A stretch of DNA of 64,000 nucleotides from DT-111 sp965263225 (GTDB lineage: Bacteria > Bacteroidota > Bacteroidia > Chitinophagales > Saprospiraceae), in the NCBI GenBank assembly GCA_965263225.1, contig CBDHHG010000028.1, positions 336,604 to 400,603 on the forward strand, written 5' to 3'. The translations under genes were made by a program, and so were the position numbers. Numbering within the stretch: position 1 is the stretch's first letter; every line of letters begins with the position of its first letter. Shown here piece by piece: positions 54,910 through 64,000 of this stretch. The notes under the pieces are model-generated. The model worked only from the letters and a program-made list of their open reading frames with translations. It was not told the DNA's origin and did not search any database.

Positions 54910-57900
54910 TTATCTTCCGATTAGTAGGTAGGGACTCCAATAATGTGGAGCAGCTGTGCTTGGATCTTTCAGAAGGTTCAATTTAGCCTGACGAAGGCTT
55001 GCGGTATAGTTCTTGTCCTCCAACACTTCTTGGTAGAAATCTACCATAAGTTTTGCACTTACCTTATCATACACCTTCCATAGGGAAAATACCACATTCG
55101 GCGTTCCTGCACTAATGAAGGCATGGTTGAGGCCGAGTATCCCTTCATTCTTCTCCAGTCTACCGTACCCGCTTTCGCAGCTACTCAAAGTCACTAGATC
55201 TGCATTGATGCCAAGGTGATAGATCTCTCCCGAATAAAGGATTCCGTCTTCATTGTCAAAATAGTCCTCATAGCAGGCAATCCCTGAGAAGTTCGGGTTA
55301 ACTAGATTAGCGAAACTGTGCCCAGCGATATGAATGAACTTGTAATCCTCCCCGAGATGTCGTTTCAAAGTCGATTCATTGGCGCTGTGGCGTAGGGCTA
55401 GAGCACTGCGACCCGGGCTTTGGGTTGCAAACATTTTGATGATATTGATGACTTCATGTTGAGATTCGGGAAGAGGGACTAGATTATCGGGAAATTGTCC
55501 CGTCCTACTGTTACCTACCGGCTCTACTTCTCCTTCTTCTTCAGCAGTGCCCTCGTTTTTCTGCTTATTGTAGACGGGGGCAAAGGCAAAAATCCCCTTC
55601 TTCTGATCCATTTGCTTCCCTCGCGCCTTAGCCAATAAGGTAGCCGAGTAGTGGTAAGAAATGTCATAGGACTCCACTAGGAAATCCAATTTGTGAAAAG
55701 CTCCTACCTTGGGAGAGGGTAGTAGGACTTCGAAAGGAAGAAAATTGGTCATGCCATCACCAATGATAACGAGCTTGGATTTACCCTGCAACTGGTTTTC
55801 AATGGGCGCTAAGAGCTGACGATACAGATCGTTTGCCAATACAACAAAGTCTTCCCGGCTTTTCCGCCGGTTCATGCTTGACTGCTTTAGCATTTGGTGG
55901 ATCTCACCTAGCTGATCATTTAAAGCAGCTTGTAAGGGACTTTGTGTAAGCGTCAATGCGATGTCTCGACTTAAGGTGTAAATCAGCAGCTGATTGTCTA
56001 TGAAAACATAATTGATCAGTAGTTCTCCAGGCTGTAGTAGTTGCTGCAAGTGGGAGCTGCGCTCGGGTATGAAAGCGTATTTAGATTCATGATATTCAGG
56101 GTACTGTTCTTCTAGATCTCTTTGGAAGGCTGCATATTCCTTCTTTTTGCAGAATAGGAGATCATATTCTAGCCTAATAGCCTCGCTGGTATCCTGCCTA
56201 GCATGTGCTTCCTCGATCAACTTTTCTAATTGCATAATATCTATCGAGCAAGTCATGATCTTTCTTTATGACGGCTTGCTTCACCCTGCCAAAGTTCATG
56301 GCCTCATTCTTTAACCAGCTCAGCGACAAGGCTTGAGCTTTTAGCTTTTCTGCATAGTAGAAACTCTGTTCCAATGAGCTCATCTCCTCACTGCTAGCTA
56401 TGATGTTGTAAGGCTAGCTTTATTCCTGTTTTAAAAGGGGCTTCCCTTTGATGAATCAATGCTTTGGGTTTGCCCGTCCCGTAAAATATGTGCTTGCTTA
56501 AGACCTTCGGTGGAAAGCTCGTCAAGTAAGGCAATAGTTCTCAATCCTTCCTCCAGCAAAGCTTCTTTTTCTTCTATGCTAGAGGTATAGGTAGCTGCTT
56601 GCTTTGTACAAATTGGCTTTCTGGTGTAGAATGTTGAAGATATTAGGCGCATAGGCGCAATTCTCTGCCGAGGGAGACCGGATGGGAGCGCTTTCCTTGA
56701 ATTCTTGGCATGAACAGACCAAGGCCAATTGGTTATAGTGGAAAGCAGAATCAAGATTTCCTAATTCTTGGTGAATCTCTGCTAAATGTATCAAGGTGCT
56801 CGTGCTCAATTCTTGCTGATCTACTTGCTTTTTCAGTGGCGCTTGTGATAGGCTTAGCTGTAAGTTTCTGAACAAGCTTTTAGCTCGCTTAAGGTCTTTC
56901 TGTTCTTTCGCAAGTATAGCAATAGCAAAATTGATTTTCTGAGACAGTTGATCCATTACAGTACGGTGGCCCAATGGAGTTTGCTGTTTTACGTATTTGA
57001 TTTCGGCATACCTCAGTAAGGCATTAGCTTTTTCAAACTCCTGCATTTCTATGTAAGTCCTAGCCAATTCGAGTTGGGCACTAATTTGTAAGAAAGGGGG
57101 TACTTTTTCCTTCTCTTCTGTCAAAAGTGCTTTTGCTTTATGACCATAAAAGAGGGCACTCTGGAGTTGATTCATACGCCGAAAACTCTTCGCAATTCCG
57201 ATATAAATATTTGGCAACTGCGTGTACCGAATCTGAGCGCTTTCCAAACCTGATTTTCTAATCAAGTGAGCTGCTTTTTCAAAATGCGCAATTGATTTTT
57301 CATACTCATTGAGTCTTAGATAGACGGTTGCGATATCTTGGTACAGGCTAAATACCTCAGGAGAATCTGTTACCCGCTGATACATTGCTGCTTCCAAGGC
57401 CTTTTCCAGGTATTGTGAGCCGGGGACAAGATCCCGCTTCTGGGCATAATAGCTGCCTAGTTTGGCGTAGACTTTCGGGCGCAGTTGATCCATCTCTGCA
57501 GGGGTTAAATGGGGAAGCATTGCTTCTGCTTTTCTATAAAATTGTAAAGCTTGGTCCCATTGGGAATTGCTGGCATAGGACGTGCCTAGCTGGAGATAGA
57601 CCTTGGCATATAACATAGAGGCATCAGCAGTCGATGTTTCACGCAGGTACCGTAAGGATTCTACACAGATGCGTAGACTCTTTCTCGGTTCGTAGCCGTG
57701 TTGGTATAATCTGGCTAAGCAGCTATACAGCTGATATCCTATTTCCGGAGCTGCATAAGGGATTTGGCGTAGCTGCTTGATGGCTTTAATAGCAATTGTA
57801 ATTCCTTCATGATAATTTTTACTACCAATGTAGCTCTCTGCCAAATAGGTGCTGGCTAGAAGAACAGTCTCCCAGTTCTTTGTAGTGTATGCCGCCTCCA

Positions 57901-58099
57901 AGCTTTGTTCATAGTATGGGCGTGCTGCGATGATTTTACCGCTTTTACGCAGTTGCTCAGCCTGGTTGTAGGAAAGCTCCAAAGCGGGTATTAACGTACC
58001 ATCAGGCTCGTGTAGAGGAGGTGTTTGGGGTTGAGCTCGTAATCCTTGCTGACAATAGGTGACCAGCAACAGAACGAGAAGTAGTCTGCGGTTAAACAT
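54910..58099 (-). pseudogene. TPR-CHAT protease-like gene broken by several frameshifts
   Basis: On the minus strand a 506-residue frame (58099-56579) begins with a signal peptide and about ten TPR units and ends at KASSYLYL. The same protein continues in a second frame with AATYTSSIEEKEALLEEGLR, then a third (EAPFKTGIKLALQHH), then SLEQSFYYAEKLKAQALSLS, then the 448-residue frame 56256-54910. At least four shifts are needed, near 56590-56615, 56437-56450, 56385-56405 and 56232-56260. The C-terminal CHAT domain keeps FIHIAGHSF (His) and LVTLSSCESGYG (Cys), so the protease-like core is intact but detached. TPR-CHAT proteins are caspase-like proteases or scaffolds in bacteria. The shifts are mostly not in homopolymers. 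Confidence 0.8.
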
Positions 58100-58329
58100 G
58101 AGTGTGGGTCTTAAGGTCTTTGTGTAAAATGGGTGTTTGAGTACGGAATAACGCTAGTGATCAGATACGGTGTAGTCTAATTCCTGGTAGTTCAGGTTCA
58201 AATCGTGTCAGGTAGGATAGGTTAGCAAACAAATGTAGAAGATCCAAAGATCAATACAGCCAACAAGGACTAGTAGACTGAATTTCCTTTTTGCCAATCA
58301 GGCACCAATCTATTTATGGATGGGGAAAA

Positions 58330-58365
58330 CCAAAAAAGCCAGGGAAGTAGAAAGAGGCTTTTTGG
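58330..58365. repeat. Inverted repeat CCAAAAAAGCC / GGCTTTTTGG
   Basis: Arms at 58330-58340 and 58356-58365 in the 598-bp gap 58100-58697, downstream of the broken secretion-cargo gene and upstream of the TPR-CHAT gene. It could terminate the former. I see no coding frame in the rest of the gap. Confidence 0.45.
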
Positions 58366-58697
58366 AAGCACAAGGCTTACGGAGTAGTGGTCAATGAAGA
58401 CACACGATATTGTGAATCTCTAACGGCAGTTAACAGGTCAGTGTACATGTGGCGTTGTTTATTGTGGGGTAGAAGGTTGAGTACAAAGCAAAAATAGGGG
58501 AGTGGTCGAGATAATGTCAAGTCGTGTGGATCGCCAAGTTTCTGAGATGGCAGTCTAGAATCATTATTTTTTGATAGAAACATGTACTTAAATAACTGGT
58601 TTTCAGGTGTTTGAAAATGTCTGTTAAAAAATAATTAAAAACCCTTTAGAAAAAGTTAAGGCTCGAAAAGGAGAGCTGTATGGACCAATAACTAAGG

Positions 58698-60645
58698 CTA
58701 ATGCAGCAATACCAGCTCCCCTTTATATTCTACCTCCTGCTCATCTAGAAAGCGTAGCCTAGCTAGGTAAAAGAACACACCATCATTCACGGGCCTACCT
58801 CTTGACCGTCCATCCCAACCGTAGATCGGGTCGTTGGTACTGGAGTTTTCATTTTGAAAAAGGAGATTACCCCAGCGATCAAAAATTTGCAGAGAAACAA
58901 TTTCAGCAGGGCGCTTGCTATGAATGAAGAATTGATCGTTTATTCCGTCACCATTTGGACTAAATGCAGTGGGAATAAAGACATTTCGATCATTGATGAC
59001 TTTTACCAGCAGGGAATCTCTTGCACTACAGCCCTCGGGGTCAGTAACCGTCAAATAATACCAGGTATCTGCATTGGGTGCCTCCGTAAGTTCGGTACAG
59101 CTAGTGCAGCTAATGTCTCCAGTAGAGCTTGTCCAGGTGTAGCTGCTACCGTCGGGCGAAGGACTCACGGCTGCTTGCAAAAGCACTTCGTCTCCAAGTT
59201 CAACTTGCTGTTCAGGACCGAGCTCAACTTCAAAACCAACACCGTCTACCGTAATATTGGTTTCGATGGTTTGACAGGTGGTACTTATGGTCACGGCATA
59301 GTCTCCTGCGCTCGTGACCTTGTAGGTCGGTTCGGTTGAACCGTCGCCCCAAACATAACTCGCTCCGGGTACGCCGGGGTCTAGCTCAAGGCCTTCCGGA
59401 GAACAAATTTGAGTACTAATTCGACTGTAATCGAGTACGAGTTCTCCTACCTTGATGACGGTCGAATCCATCTTTAACCAGTGTCTTGGGATTGTCCGAA
59501 AGCAAGAACATAACCTAGCGTTCCTGGCAAGCCAGATAATTCGGCTTGGAAAGCGTAGGTTCCACTGGCTTCGCCGGTCAGCTCCACATCTACGATCAGT
59601 TCATGCAAACCGATCGGAATACTTAGACTTTCAAGGGTGAAAAAATTGGAATTGGTTCCGCCGCCAGTGAGCACGCCTTCCAAGGGACTTTCGATATTCT
59701 TAATGATAAAGCTTTCCGGGAAAACCTGCTCCAGGCGAAGGTTGTTTTGGGTGATCCCAGTGGTATTTGCTATTTCGAATTTGATGGGAATGGTTGTACA
59801 GGGTAAAGTTTCGATGGTTTCAAACCGAAACCTGAAGTCCAAGTGTATATGGACAGGAACAACCATCATTGCGCGAGGCGGGTGGCCCCACTGTTTCTAA
59901 TTGTACAACACCTGTTTCCTTATCGATGCTATAGAAACGCTTGTTGTACATTCTCCCCCGGTACTAATCCATAGCCAAAGAGCTTTCCAAAAGCGTCAAA
60001 GAACAATCCGCCCATCAATAAAGATTGGTCGGTGGGCGGATAATCCGCCTTGATTTCGCCCGTTTGAATATCGTAGGTAACTAGTCTGTGATTAATCCCG
60101 TCAAAGCCATATAAGGTACCATCGATAGGGTCAAACGCTACATCGGCTGAACGTACATCCGGGCCATCTAGCCAGATTTCTGTATACTCGTAGGTCGGAG
60201 AATCTAGGTCGATGAAGCCGACTACTTCATCGTGAAAAGAGCTAGTGCCAATGACCACTAGATACCGGCCATCTGGCGTTATATCTCCCGCAACATATTG
60301 TAGATAAGGATCAGAATATAGTTCACTAACCGTCTGTGCTATCCCATCTTTACCCACGCGATACACATCTAAACTCCCGGAATCTACTCCATAGATGAAA
60401 TTATCAACCGAACGAAAACCCATCGCATTGAGATCTTTCCCAGTCGTAGTTAGATTTAACGGTTGAAAATCCACCGTACCAGAACCTGAATCAATCCCTA
60501 CGGTGTATACAGTCGTATTTACAGCCCCATCGGTGATAGCCAGGTAGAAGTCCCCTTGGCAGACAAAAGACTCTTGCGCTTGGATTGGAAAGCTTAGTAT
60601 CCAGAGTGATAGGAGAGGTCCAAGGTGTGCATAAAGTCTTCTCAT
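58698..60645 (-). pseudogene. Type IX secretion cargo protein broken by frameshifts
   Basis: From ATG 60645 (MRRLYAHLGPLLSLW, signal peptide) a propeller-like frame of about 238 residues ends at QQAFL (59929). The sense continues in another frame as KRFYSIDKETGVVQLETVG and DGCSCPYTL, then in the frame 59869-59474 (RFETIETLPCTTIPIKFEIA, the usual fibronectin-like repeat of these proteins), then in 59471-58698. The last part has a PKD-like segment and ends with the type IX secretion C-terminal domain: VFIPTAFSPNGDGINDQFF and SLQIFDRWGNLLFQN. Shifts lie near 59935-59950, 59820-59845 and 59465-59510. The intact protein would be a secreted, surface-attached protein of about 650 residues. Confidence 0.8.
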
Positions 60646-60840
60646 GGACCTAAAGTACCGATTTTTTATAAGCATCCGCTGTCCAGTTGGAGCAGGAAAT
60701 GGCAAAATCCGGCAAAATGTATGTTTTGTGGACTGAACGTAAGAAAGCGGGGCTTTTATAGTCCCAGATTCTGGATATTTTAGTAGACTTGACGGAATAT
60801 ATCGGCGAGTTCCTCGCCATTGCTGCCTAAAAACAATCCT

Positions 60841-61900
60841 ATGTATACGAAACGCAAGTTTAAGGCCTTCGACATGGCCATGTGGACTCGGTATGAAACC
60901 TTACTATTCATCATCTTGAGTATTATTTGGGTATCCGCCTACTATTTTGCAGATCTTTCTTGGTTGAAAATTCCCTGGACTCCATTGGCGCTCATTGGTA
61001 CAGCGGTGGCCTTTGTGATCGGTTTTCAAAATAACTCCGCTTATGGAAGAATATGGGAGGCCCGGAAGATTTGGGGGGGTATTGTCAATACATCTAGGAC
61101 CTTTGGCATGTTTGTGCAGGTAATGCTGACCAATGAACATGCACGAGGTACTGAGCTTAGCCAGGAGGAATTGGATCATGAAGATGAAGACACTCACTTA
61201 TCGGCACATTGCTTGGATGACGGCTCTTAGACATGCCATGCGCGTTCCCAAGCCCTGGGAAACCAGCATGAGCGAGAAGACCAATCAGGAATGGGATGTA
61301 AAACCTCCGGAGCGCCTTTCTTCCTTGGAGGAAGACCTTAAACCCTACCTTTCCGAAGAAGAATTATCATCTGTATTAGCTAAGAATAATAAACAGACCG
61401 CTATACTTTACCAACAATCTTATCACCTGCAAAAGCTAAAGGAGCAGGGCGTGATTTGGGAATTTGCGTTTCTGCAGTTGGAAGGCGTGATTGAGGAGTT
61501 TTTTACCTTACAGGGGAAAAGCGAACGGATAAAGAACTTCCCTTACCCTAGGCATTTTGCTTCTCTAAACTTTTACTTCATGTGGATTTTTGTCCTTCTA
61601 CTACCCATGGCTATTGTCCCTCAGTTTGCGGATATAGGAACAGAGTTTATGGAGAGCTACCCTATTATCGGGGAAATCTTTGTTTGGTTCTCCATTCCGT
61701 TTTACGTGGCCGTAGCTTGGACTTTCCATACCATGGAACGCATTGGCCGTACAGGAGAGAATCCCTTCGAGGGAACGGCTAATGATGTACCCATCTCTAC
61801 CATTGCACGAGGTATCGAAATCGATCTGCGCCAAAACCTAGGAGAGGCAAAGGAAGATATTCCTGCCCAGTATGAGATGCAGTACGATGTACAATTTTAA
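60841..61900 (+). pseudogene. Bestrophin-family channel gene with one frameshift
   Basis: ATG 60841 (MYTKRKFKAFDMAMWTRYET) starts a frame of 129 residues that ends at 61230. From about 61175-61200 the sense continues in the next frame (MKTLTYRHIAWMTALRHAMR) to 61900. Together they form a bestrophin: LLFIILSIIWVSAYYF and GFQNNSAYGRIWEARKIWGG in the first part, WIFVLLLPMAIVPQFADIG and ENPFEGTANDVPISTIARGIEI in the second. The total span of 1060 bp is not a multiple of three, consistent with one added or two lost bases. Bestrophins are anion channels. A TTG at 60820 also precedes the ATG in frame. Confidence 0.8.
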
Positions 61901-61929
61901 TGCTACTATCTCCTAAATATGCTCCAAGT

Positions 61930-61958
61930 TCCCTGATAGTCTCAGCCACTATCAGGGA
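61930..61958. terminator. Bidirectional terminator
   Basis: TCCCTGATAGT (61930-61940) and ACTATCAGGGA (61948-61958) form a perfect 11-bp stem with a 7-base loop between convergent genes. Confidence 0.8.
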
Positions 61959-61975
61959 GCACTTTCACCTTTTTG

Positions 61976-62476
61976 CTATTGAACCTTTGGGCTGGTCTCC
62001 TTAAATATCAATACATAGGCATCCTCCTCGTCATCTTTTCTAGTAAAGTCCAGGTCCTCGTACAATGAAATTGCTGATCTGTTTTTTGGATTTACTAGTA
62101 GAGCTACGGATTGACAATTGGCGTTTCTGATCCAAGAAAGTGCTTCTTTCATCAAGAATAATGCAATGCCTTGTCGGCGATGTTTTGGCTTAACATAAAG
62201 GCCATCTATAAAACCTTCGGTTCGATCGGCATCGGATTGTCCAAACCAAACGAATCCGACTAGCTCATCTTCCCTAGTACAAATATGGTAGCGATAAAAA
62301 GGGCAGGTCGCATTGAACCCTAAGTGGTCCATGAGTGTCACCTCATCCTCTTCTTCATCACTATTATTGTCCGGTGTGCCCCATGCTCCAAGGCTATTAG
62401 TAAGCTCTAATGTAAGCGGCAATAAAGGTGCTAAATCTTGTTCGGTGAAATAGCGGAATTGATAAGGGGAGGTCAT
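61976..62476 (-). CDS. GNAT-family N-acetyltransferase
   Basis: A 166-residue protein. Motif A, the acetyl-CoA loop, is seen in GLYVKPKHRRQGIALFLMKE (RRQGIA), and motif B in SVALLVNPKNRSAISLYEDL. The N-terminal part (YQFRYFTEQDLAPLLPLT) fits the family start. The substrate is not deducible. It is a single gene on the minus strand with a terminator downstream. Confidence 0.85.
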   Translation of the reverse strand: MTSPYQFRYFTEQDLAPLLPLTLELTNSLGAWGTPDNNSDEEEDEVTLMDHLGFNATCPFYRYHICTREDELVGFVWFGQSDADRTEGFIDGLYVKPKHRRQGIALFLMKEALSWIRNANCQSVALLVNPKNRSAISLYEDLDFTRKDDEEDAYVLIFKETSPKVQ

Positions 62477-62720
62477 GTCTTTTATAGGATCTGTTAATAC
62501 TCCCTAAACCTAAGATAAGCCACAAGAGTTCCTTTGCATTCTATTCCTTCACAAGGCCCGCCACACGATATAGGTGTAGACAAATACTAAAGGTTTGCGC
62601 TGAAAAGCCACTGGATCGGGCCTTTTATTTCAAAGCCCAGTCTCTTCCAGGGGGGATCGCTCCTTCATTGGTAGAAAACAACGATATTGAATTGCATTGC
62701 TCGATCCCCAAGGTATAGAT

Positions 62721-63965
62721 CTAACGACCTTTGAACCAGACCGGGCTACTCAGACGAAGTGAGTTATCCCCGTATTCGACTAGAAAGTATGCCGCTTTGA
62801 TGTCCGTCCCAGCCTCTGCTTTAATTCGATTTTTCTTGATTTGGGCGGGGAGGGTTTCCCATTTTCGTTCCTTATTCGGTGCTTCCTCTTTGGTGAAGAC
62901 GAGTGTGGCGGATTGGATCGATTGACTTTGCTTAATTCTACTGACGAATCGGGTTCCCCTTGAGCGAGGCATTGAAGTTTTGGGTAGGGCCTTGCTTTTC
63001 TTCATGAAATGAACGATTTCTTTAGGTTGGGCTCCGTATTCATGATTATGTCTCATTTGGGGGATCATGAGCTGTGTGGCATTCGGCGTGATTTCGACCG
63101 TTTTTTGCCAACTTTCTACGGGATAAGCAAAGTCATTGGTTCCATTAATGAAGAGCACTTCCGATTTGATATTCGAAACATATTTAGAGGGGTCCCACAG
63201 GCGAACCCATTTCTGACTAGCGGCAGTTCCCAAAGAGTCAAAACGGTTTAACCAGACACTTTTCTCATACAAAAAGCCACATCCATAAACGGGGACAGCG
63301 GCTGAAAAGCGATGATCGATTCCCGCCACGATGGAGGTTAGATATCCACCCCAGCTGATACCTGTCACCACTGTTTCATTATTGTCGGTTTCAGGAAATG
63401 AGCGTAATAAGGAGTGGGCACGGATAATGTTTGCAATGGCATGGAACTGCCAGTGTTCTGTAAAGGCTGCATTGATGTGATAAAATTTATGGGTATCATT
63501 CTGAGGAGGTCCTCCATTACTTAGGCGCTCTGATTTAGTGCCCCACAAATGATCTTGATTCTCCATAGGTGCAGGTCTGCTTCCACCTAGATCCATAGCA
63601 ATGGCAGCATAGCCTCGCTTGGCCCATTCCATCGCCCAAACTCGAAAAGCCGTCCCACCACCGCCATGTATCAGCACTATCCCAGGAAATTGTTCGCCTG
63701 TCTTGGTCTTATCTCCCAAGGTGTTGGGGCTTGCATAATAGGCAAAAACCTCCGTAGCTTCTCCATCAAAAAGACCTCCTTCGTAGATCAGGGACCATAC
63801 CGAATCCACTTGGTTTTCCCATTGGAAGGATGGGGGAGAAGCGAGTTCTTCGAAGTCGAAGGGAATCTTCCCTTGTAAAGATGGAGGCAGACTGAGTGGA
63901 TCTTCTTGTCCAATTGATAGGGTATAAGTGAAAAGGAGAAGAAAGCAACAGCAATACCATTTCAT
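62721..63965 (-). CDS. Secreted alpha/beta hydrolase (acetyl-xylan-esterase/dienelactone-hydrolase-like)
   Basis: A 414-residue secreted protein; ATG 63965 (MKWYCCCFLLLFTYTLSIGQ) gives the signal peptide, and an upstream ATG 63986 adds seven residues. The nucleophile elbow is TGISWGGYLTSIVAG, the acid loop FINGTNDFAYPVESW and the His in MIPQMRHNHEYG, so the catalytic triad is complete. FPGIVLIHGGGGTAFRVW is the oxyanion strand. A small C-terminal beta domain follows (LVFTKEEAPNKERKWETLPA). The family acts on acetylated sugars, peptides or esters; the substrate is unknown. Confidence 0.85.
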   Translation of the reverse strand: MKWYCCCFLLLFTYTLSIGQEDPLSLPPSLQGKIPFDFEELASPPSFQWENQVDSVWSLIYEGGLFDGEATEVFAYYASPNTLGDKTKTGEQFPGIVLIHGGGGTAFRVWAMEWAKRGYAAIAMDLGGSRPAPMENQDHLWGTKSERLSNGGPPQNDTHKFYHINAAFTEHWQFHAIANIIRAHSLLRSFPETDNNETVVTGISWGGYLTSIVAGIDHRFSAAVPVYGCGFLYEKSVWLNRFDSLGTAASQKWVRLWDPSKYVSNIKSEVLFINGTNDFAYPVESWQKTVEITPNATQLMIPQMRHNHEYGAQPKEIVHFMKKSKALPKTSMPRSRGTRFVSRIKQSQSIQSATLVFTKEEAPNKERKWETLPAQIKKNRIKAEAGTDIKAAYFLVEYGDNSLRLSSPVWFKGR

Positions 63966-64000
63966 ATGCGAGTATTTGTGGCTCATGCTTAGTCTTTTAA

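Overview
The window is a piece of chromosome from a Bacteroidota bacterium. The families point to the Saprospiria/Lewinella-like branch; this is inferred from gene content, not from a marker gene. Supporting signs are a gliding-motility/type IX secretion C-terminal domain, Bacteroidota-type lipoproteins, an OMP_b-brl_3-type outer-membrane receptor, TPR-CHAT and TPR-histidine kinases, HYC_CC_PP and head-GIN families, and the near absence of Shine-Dalgarno sites. There are no rRNA, tRNA, CRISPR or insertion-sequence transposase genes that I can see.

Left edge (1-6.1 kb, + strand): a very large protein of unknown function that runs off the window, a 1051-residue LamG protein ending in four near-identical 86-90 residue repeats, and a small coiled-coil protein. 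They look like surface-fibre or phage-tail/contractile-injection-like parts, which is inference. 6.2-11.3 kb (- strand): a DUF1592/DUF1587 cytochrome-like protein, a Tat-exported DUF1552 protein and a DUF2231-cytochrome-LRR membrane protein, a set best known from Planctomycetes. 11.8-17.1 kb: a sugar-processing block of two DUF1080 lipoproteins, a secreted glycosidase-like protein, a sugar kinase of the APH fold and an RpiB-like isomerase with changed active-site residues. 17.2-22 kb: a TPR histidine kinase with a LytTR response regulator, facing a DUF2652 protein across a gap that carries a good LytTR-type double site.

22-31 kb (- strand): a copper/heavy-metal efflux operon, in transcription order HYC_CC_PP, CusA-like RND pump, TolC-like channel, CusB-like adaptor, His-rich metal-binding lipoprotein, and a beta-propeller lipoprotein with its own His and Cys clusters. 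31.4-38.4 kb (+ strand): a second efflux operon made of a TetR repressor, adaptor, HAE1-type RND pump, TolC and DUF2141, with repeated AATCA-NN-TGATT sites in its promoters. 39-42 kb: a head-GIN protein, DoxX fused to a carbohydrate-binding-like domain, and an aldo/keto reductase.

43-52 kb: an S41 peptidase, a membrane LytTR regulator, an intact TonB C-terminal protein with a decayed tandem copy, a hybrid sensor/AraC regulator, a GAF histidine kinase, and a nitroreductase coupled to a receiver-like protein that lacks the phosphorylated Asp. 52.4-54.8 kb is an outer-membrane receptor. From 54.9 to 61.9 kb three consecutive genes (TPR-CHAT, a type IX secretion cargo protein, and bestrophin) are all broken by frameshifts. 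With the decayed ORFs near 42.5 kb and the broken TonB copy, this makes the right third of the window unusually rich in damaged genes. The window closes with a GNAT acetyltransferase and a secreted alpha/beta hydrolase.
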